Below the pieces are notes generated by a model, which was given only the letters and a program-made list of their open reading frames with translations, was not told the DNA's origin and ran no database searches. Of a stretch of 64,000 nt of DNA, positions 61,301 through 64,000 are shown piece by piece. The stretch covers positions 124,001 through 188,000 of the forward strand of contig NZ_QWLJ01000006.1 in assembly GCF_009917385.1 (NCBI RefSeq), written 5' to 3'. Made by a program: the position numbers and the translations under genes. Source of the stretch: Roseburia sp. 1XD42-34 (GTDB taxonomy: Bacteria; Bacillota; Bacilli; Bacillales; Amphibacillaceae). Numbering within the stretch: the first letter of the stretch is position 1; every line of letters begins with the position of its first letter.

Positions 61301-63000
61301 TTAAGGGCATGGCTAACGACTTGGGTGAGTCCTTTAATAAAGGACGCCAAAAAGCAAATCCTAAAACCGTTAGTAATCACAGGACTCGCACTACTTCGGT
61401 CAGGATGAAACAAGCACCTGAATATGCAAACGGTGGATACATTAATAGACCTCATCTTGGTTTAGTCGGTGAAGCTGGTCCAGAAATGATTATTCCATTA
61501 TCTCCAAATAGAAGAGATCGAGCAATGGATTTGTACAATCAAACGGGAAAAATGCTGGGTGTTCGTCCATATGCAAATGGAGGTCAAGTTGGCGTTTCGG
61601 TGAAAACTCCTGACTCTCAAAGGCTTCAGGCTTCTGTCAATGTTGACTCTGTTTCTGTTCATGGAATGGACAAAGAAGCTAAATTGTACGGTGAATCATT
61701 CACCAATGCAGTTGCTACAGGAATAAACGGCAACGTTGTTCCTATCAGCACTTGGAAGAAAAATAATATAGAAACCCCAATGCAAGGCGTGATTAAACAA
61801 GCTGTTGGCTATGGCGCTAACACCGTCACGTCATTTTCTGCTGGTCAAAATGCGACACCAACCAATACAACAGCTTATCTAAACAGACAGGTGAAAACTC
61901 CTTTTAAAGTAATAGAAGGTGGAGCTTCGCAATGGGGAACAGGTACAGTTGCTGGGTTTAGAGCTGGTCAAAATGCAACACAAACTGGAACAAAACCCTA
62001 TTTAATCACTAATGTTCATACTCCTTTTAATGAAACAAAAGCAAAAGGAAGTAGTTGGGGCTCAGGTACAGCAGCTGAATTTATATCTGGCATAAGGTCA
62101 AAAGGCGGACAAGTTAGAGAAGCTGCAAAGTATTTAGCCAAACAAGTAGAAAGAACATTTAAACAAGAGTTAGGTATCCATTCTCCTTCAAGGGTTATGG
62201 AAAGACTAGGTGAATTTACTTCCCTTGGTATTGTAAAAGGGCTAGGAGCTGTTGACGTCAAGAAGTTTGCCGAAAAACAGGCAGGATCTCTTGCTGCGGC
62301 ATTTGCTGGAATGGGGTCTATTGGTGGAAACATTAGTGAGTGGATTCAAGCAGCTATGATGATTACAGGTGTTCCGTCGTCTTGGCTTGCACCATTAAGC
62401 GTTATCGCCAAGAAGGAATCTGGTGGTAATCCAAAGGCGCAAAATAACTGGGATATTAATGCAAAGCGCGGTATACCTTCGAAGGGCCTTATGCAAACAA
62501 TAGGACCAACCTTCAACGCGTTTAAGGGGAAAGGATTAAACGATATTTTTAACCCTGTCCATAACGCTGTAGCTGCAATAAACTACATTAAAAGCAGATA
62601 CGGTAACGTATTTAATGTTCCTGGGATAAAATCTATGGCTTCCGGTGGTGCTTATCGTGGTTATTGGAAAGGAACAAAAGGACCTTTGAGAAGTGCAGAA
62701 ACAGCTTGGGTAGGTGAACGTGGTCCTGAGCTTGTTAATTTACCAAGAGGTTCAGAAGTTCTATCGCATAGAGAAAGCAAACGAGTGGCATCTAATCAAG
62801 TATCAGCTGCTATTGGAACAAGAAGTAAAAATTCCACGTCAGCTGGTAGAATTCGGGATATCATTATTCAAATTACTGGTGACAATCATTTTAATGGTGA
62901 TTCCGACATGGATAAATTAACAAGTAAAGTTAAACGAGTCATCGAGGAATTACTTGATGAAGAATACAATGAGGGGGGAGAACTGGTAGTTTATGACTAA
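58351..63000 (+). CDS. Tape measure protein with lytic transglycosylase domain (XkdO-like)
   Basis: A 1549-residue protein. Residues about 1-200 hold several degenerate units built on 'ARDxAT/IDRAT'. A TMP core and membrane segments (about 520-550 and Gly/Ala-rich 650-715) follow. Residues about 735-985 contain eight F(S/N)xxWW repeats. Near the C-terminus a soluble lytic transglycosylase domain (about 1340-1420, catalytic Glu in KKESGGNP; SKGLMQTIGPTF; AINYIKSRYG) would cut peptidoglycan during injection. ATG at 58351 after AAAGGGGTG. Confidence 0.92.
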   Translation: MAKLTARFDMQDKISKKLRALQGNLEGIEKYRRSLEKPMILKARDEATKKMKSITSYADKHMVKKRSITIEMADKFTKPAKGINRYLERRMPKSWAIAIEAKNKTKTVMENVKRYLNRHLAKPRYLLVEARDRATSVIHRISNYARRSLGKGYNYSVRAIDIASKTVGRIAAYTRTALPAYRNFTIRAIDRATNVIGSVKNALFSIPSMITVGISMLGGKQFLDSTLGAAARMELSQVQVTSLFGKNQKAAKEFFGFLNNAGANSMFSQEDFFGSGRAFVPLTKNLKELKYAVDITERLAASNPAEGMEGASFSIREALSGDIVSLAERFNLPKTMLKSIKNAPSLQKKLEAVDKVITNMGYSQEYLEKVNGTGYVRWQKLLDTTKLKFTEFGKEGLAAAKPLIENLNRIVEGKGFEQFGQFISDGITWSVKKANNSLEKLEKYFKNPDFKKLDFVGKVKFIMDDLGAWWDKTGRTWLADVSKDVGAAIFDGMVWGIKEGIKGIGSMWADAFKNPSLEGFAGAGIATVIAASIASLVLTPLMTGIKGVGKVAGGIWKTGKKVSGWFKKGKGPKPPSSSGRLKKAATSRKKPVYTQPWFEKGKKPELNRPNKKPSVFSKIPKGFGKGASNIARFGKKIPVLGAVLGGLSILTAPKGKKAEAAGGLGGGLGGAATGAAIGSVVPGVGTAIGGVLGGVAGSFGGEALGGWLGDNWDTIKTKAGEAAESVGISFNKTKEKIASTLFSGDWWSEKWEGVKGWTAEKWTNANETWNIVKETISSTIFNGDWWSEKWNGVKETATSTIFSASWWAEQAGYVYGYLESTLFSGDWWSEKWQAVKELTAGTMFSGEWWQGKWESVKTWTAEKWDSAVSIWNSVKNKFSETVFSSDWWLSKWESVKGWTQTKWDSAQVVWSSVKTKMKDTLFSSEWWKGKWQSVKDWTSNKWDTFTTVWNAAKNKISETLFSKDWWSGKWNTVKGWAANAWGDIKGMANDLGESFNKGRQKANPKTVSNHRTRTTSVRMKQAPEYANGGYINRPHLGLVGEAGPEMIIPLSPNRRDRAMDLYNQTGKMLGVRPYANGGQVGVSVKTPDSQRLQASVNVDSVSVHGMDKEAKLYGESFTNAVATGINGNVVPISTWKKNNIETPMQGVIKQAVGYGANTVTSFSAGQNATPTNTTAYLNRQVKTPFKVIEGGASQWGTGTVAGFRAGQNATQTGTKPYLITNVHTPFNETKAKGSSWGSGTAAEFISGIRSKGGQVREAAKYLAKQVERTFKQELGIHSPSRVMERLGEFTSLGIVKGLGAVDVKKFAEKQAGSLAAAFAGMGSIGGNISEWIQAAMMITGVPSSWLAPLSVIAKKESGGNPKAQNNWDINAKRGIPSKGLMQTIGPTFNAFKGKGLNDIFNPVHNAVAAINYIKSRYGNVFNVPGIKSMASGGAYRGYWKGTKGPLRSAETAWVGERGPELVNLPRGSEVLSHRESKRVASNQVSAAIGTRSKNSTSAGRIRDIIIQITGDNHFNGDSDMDKLTSKVKRVIEELLDEEYNEGGELVVYD
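60562..61275 (+). repeat. Eightfold FSxxWW repeat in the tape measure gene
   Basis: Eight copies of F(S/N)x(D/E/S)WW, with WxxKW and tryptophan-spaced segments between them, at irregular intervals of about 18-50 residues. It is a coding repeat of unknown structural purpose. Confidence 0.85.
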
Positions 63001-63658
63001 AAGTATTTATGAAATATGGATATCAACAGCTGATAATAAGGATAGGTTAAGATTACCAGTACTTCCGTCATCTCTTTCTTTATCTATTGGAAATAAAAAT
63101 GAAGCCATTGATATATCTAATTTAGGTGAGGTAACTGTCATTCAGGATCCTGCGCCTAAAAAGATTCAATTGTCATCATTTTTTCCTAAGCACCAAACAC
63201 CAATAGTAGAATATAACATCTTCCCAACTCCTTGGGAAAACGTTCAAACAATTGATAGATGGCAAAAGTCAAAGAAACCACTTCGTTTAGTAGTGACCAA
63301 GACGAAAATTAACGTTCCGGTATCTATTGAAAACTTTAATTACCGAGAAGAAGGCGGATCGGTCGAGGACATCTATTATGATCTTACTTTAAAAGAATAT
63401 AAGTTTGTATCTGTTCGAAAAATTAAAGTCAAAGTACCGAAGAAGCCAAAAAGACCTAATCCAAGGCCTAAACCAAGAAGCCATACTGTTAGGCGTGGAG
63501 ATACCTTGTGGGATTTATCTAGAAAATATTATGGTAACAGCCTAAAGTGGCGAAAGATATGGAATGCTAATAAATCCATGATGGTGAAACGGGATAAAAG
63601 GAACCTTAGACAACCAGGCCACTGGATTTATCCCGGCCAACGGCTACGCATTCCTTGA
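62993..63658 (+). CDS. xkdP: LysM-domain baseplate hub-type protein (XkdP-like)
   Basis: A 221-residue protein with a beta-rich N-terminal domain (LPVLPSSLSLSIGNKNEAIDISNLGEVTVI, quoted in part), a Pro/Lys linker and a C-terminal LysM domain (about 163-221, HTVRRGDTLWDLSRKYYG ... IYPGQRLRIP). Binds peptidoglycan or joins tube to baseplate. Overlaps the tape-measure stop by 8 bases. Confidence 0.9.
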   Translation: MTKSIYEIWISTADNKDRLRLPVLPSSLSLSIGNKNEAIDISNLGEVTVIQDPAPKKIQLSSFFPKHQTPIVEYNIFPTPWENVQTIDRWQKSKKPLRLVVTKTKINVPVSIENFNYREEGGSVEDIYYDLTLKEYKFVSVRKIKVKVPKKPKRPNPRPKPRSHTVRRGDTLWDLSRKYYGNSLKWRKIWNANKSMMVKRDKRNLRQPGHWIYPGQRLRIP

Positions 63659-63687
63659 TAAATCCTTGTAAAGAAGGTGTTTATGTT

Positions 63688-64000
63688 GTGATTGAACTAT
63701 TTTTAGTGAAAACAGGGGAAATGGTAGAAATACCTACTCAATCCATTACGTGGTCTGGTCAAAGGTATAAAGCAGCAAGAAAAATAATGGCCAGCATTCT
63801 TTATACAGATAAAGGCGGTTTACAATATACAGAAATTGAAGAAGGAAATACGGTTCTTTTTAAATGGAAAGGAAAAGAATTATTTCGAGGAACTGTTTTT
63901 AGCAAGAACAAATCCAAAAGTGGACTATTAAATTTAGTGGCATATGATATGTTGCAGTATTTACTGGTTAATAAAGATGTGTATGTATTCAATAATCGAC
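63688..64000 (+). CDS. xkdQ: XkdQ-like baseplate hub protein (N-terminal part; cut by window end)
   Basis: GTG start after AAGAAGGTG, open to the window end (104 residues). The sequence (MIELFLVKTGEMVEIPTQSITWSGQRYKAARKI, quoted in part; VAYDMLQYLLVNKDVYVFNN) matches the start of XkdQ/YqbQ hub proteins. The gene continues beyond base 64000. Confidence 0.85.
   Translation, partial: MIELFLVKTGEMVEIPTQSITWSGQRYKAARKIMASILYTDKGGLQYTEIEEGNTVLFKWKGKELFRGTVFSKNKSKSGLLNLVAYDMLQYLLVNKDVYVFNNR

Noticed and set aside
60132..61455. Long leftward open frames opposite the tape measure gene
   Set aside because: They mirror the repetitive Trp/Gly/Ala coding of the tape measure gene and lack start signals.

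Overview
The window looks like a low-GC Bacillota chromosome, most likely a Bacillaceae of the Virgibacillus/Oceanobacillus kind. This genus-level guess is an inference from AT-rich codon use, strong AAGGAGG-type ribosome sites, frequent TTG/GTG starts and B. subtilis-like families (YesL, LplB/YtcP permeases, PBSX/skin phage genes). There are two parts: a carbohydrate-use region (about 1-28.6 kb) and the left part of a PBSX/skin-like contractile-tail prophage (about 29.1 kb to the end, continuing beyond the window).

Carbohydrate region. A permease pair plus YesL (256-3020) is followed by a LacI regulator and then a GntR/UTRA regulator with a four-gene set (5115-9764): an AgaS-type SIS isomerase/deaminase, an N-acetylhexosamine-6-phosphate deacetylase, a class II tagatose/fructose-bisphosphate aldolase and a LacC-type kinase. 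Together these make a complete route from N-acetylgalactosamine-6-phosphate to triose phosphates. A membrane-anchored AraC-type sensor-regulator (complement) diverges, across about 1 kb of non-coding DNA, from a second, paralogous ABC set (lipoprotein 13843, permeases 15807 and 16761, YesL 17697). A sugar isomerase-like TIM barrel, three Gfo/Idh/MocA oxidoreductases and one half-size relative follow. No ABC ATPase is present, as is usual for CUT1 systems sharing an MsmX-type ATPase. Housekeeping-type genes come next (AEC transporter, methyltransferase, GyrI-like protein, beta-hydroxyacid dehydrogenase, GNAT). Two dispersed non-coding repeat families, A (about 195-250 bp, three copies) and B (about 120-160 bp, four copies), fill the gaps between genes.

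Prophage. The leftward lysogeny block holds a tyrosine integrase, an ImmA-type peptidase, a DUF4352-like membrane protein and a CI-like repressor. The rightward block starts with a Cro-like protein and a Rha/ORF6C antirepressor and includes several tiny membrane proteins. A recombination/replication block follows: SbcC-like ATPase, RecT, MBL-fold protein, DnaD-like initiator with an 11-bp iteron array plus AT-rich repeats (candidate origin), a PAPS-reductase-like protein, RecU and a methyltransferase remnant. Between the early and late genes lies a two-gene cargo module (42408 plus an HTH-ImmA/IrrE protein) with its own promoter and terminator. The late operon then runs ArpU-like regulator, small and large terminase, portal, MuF fused to an ADP-ribosyltransferase toxin with candidate immunity genes, protease, capsid, connectors, sheath, tube, frameshifted tail chaperone, tape measure, LysM protein and the start of an XkdQ-like protein.

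Most promising for novelty: the MuF-ART toxin cassette, the cargo pair at 42.4-44.3 kb, the iteron origin, two abutting 17-bp operators at 33.36 kb, a terminator-like hairpin inside the gene after the capsid, and the two repeat families. All family assignments are from reading the sequence and memory; no database search was run.
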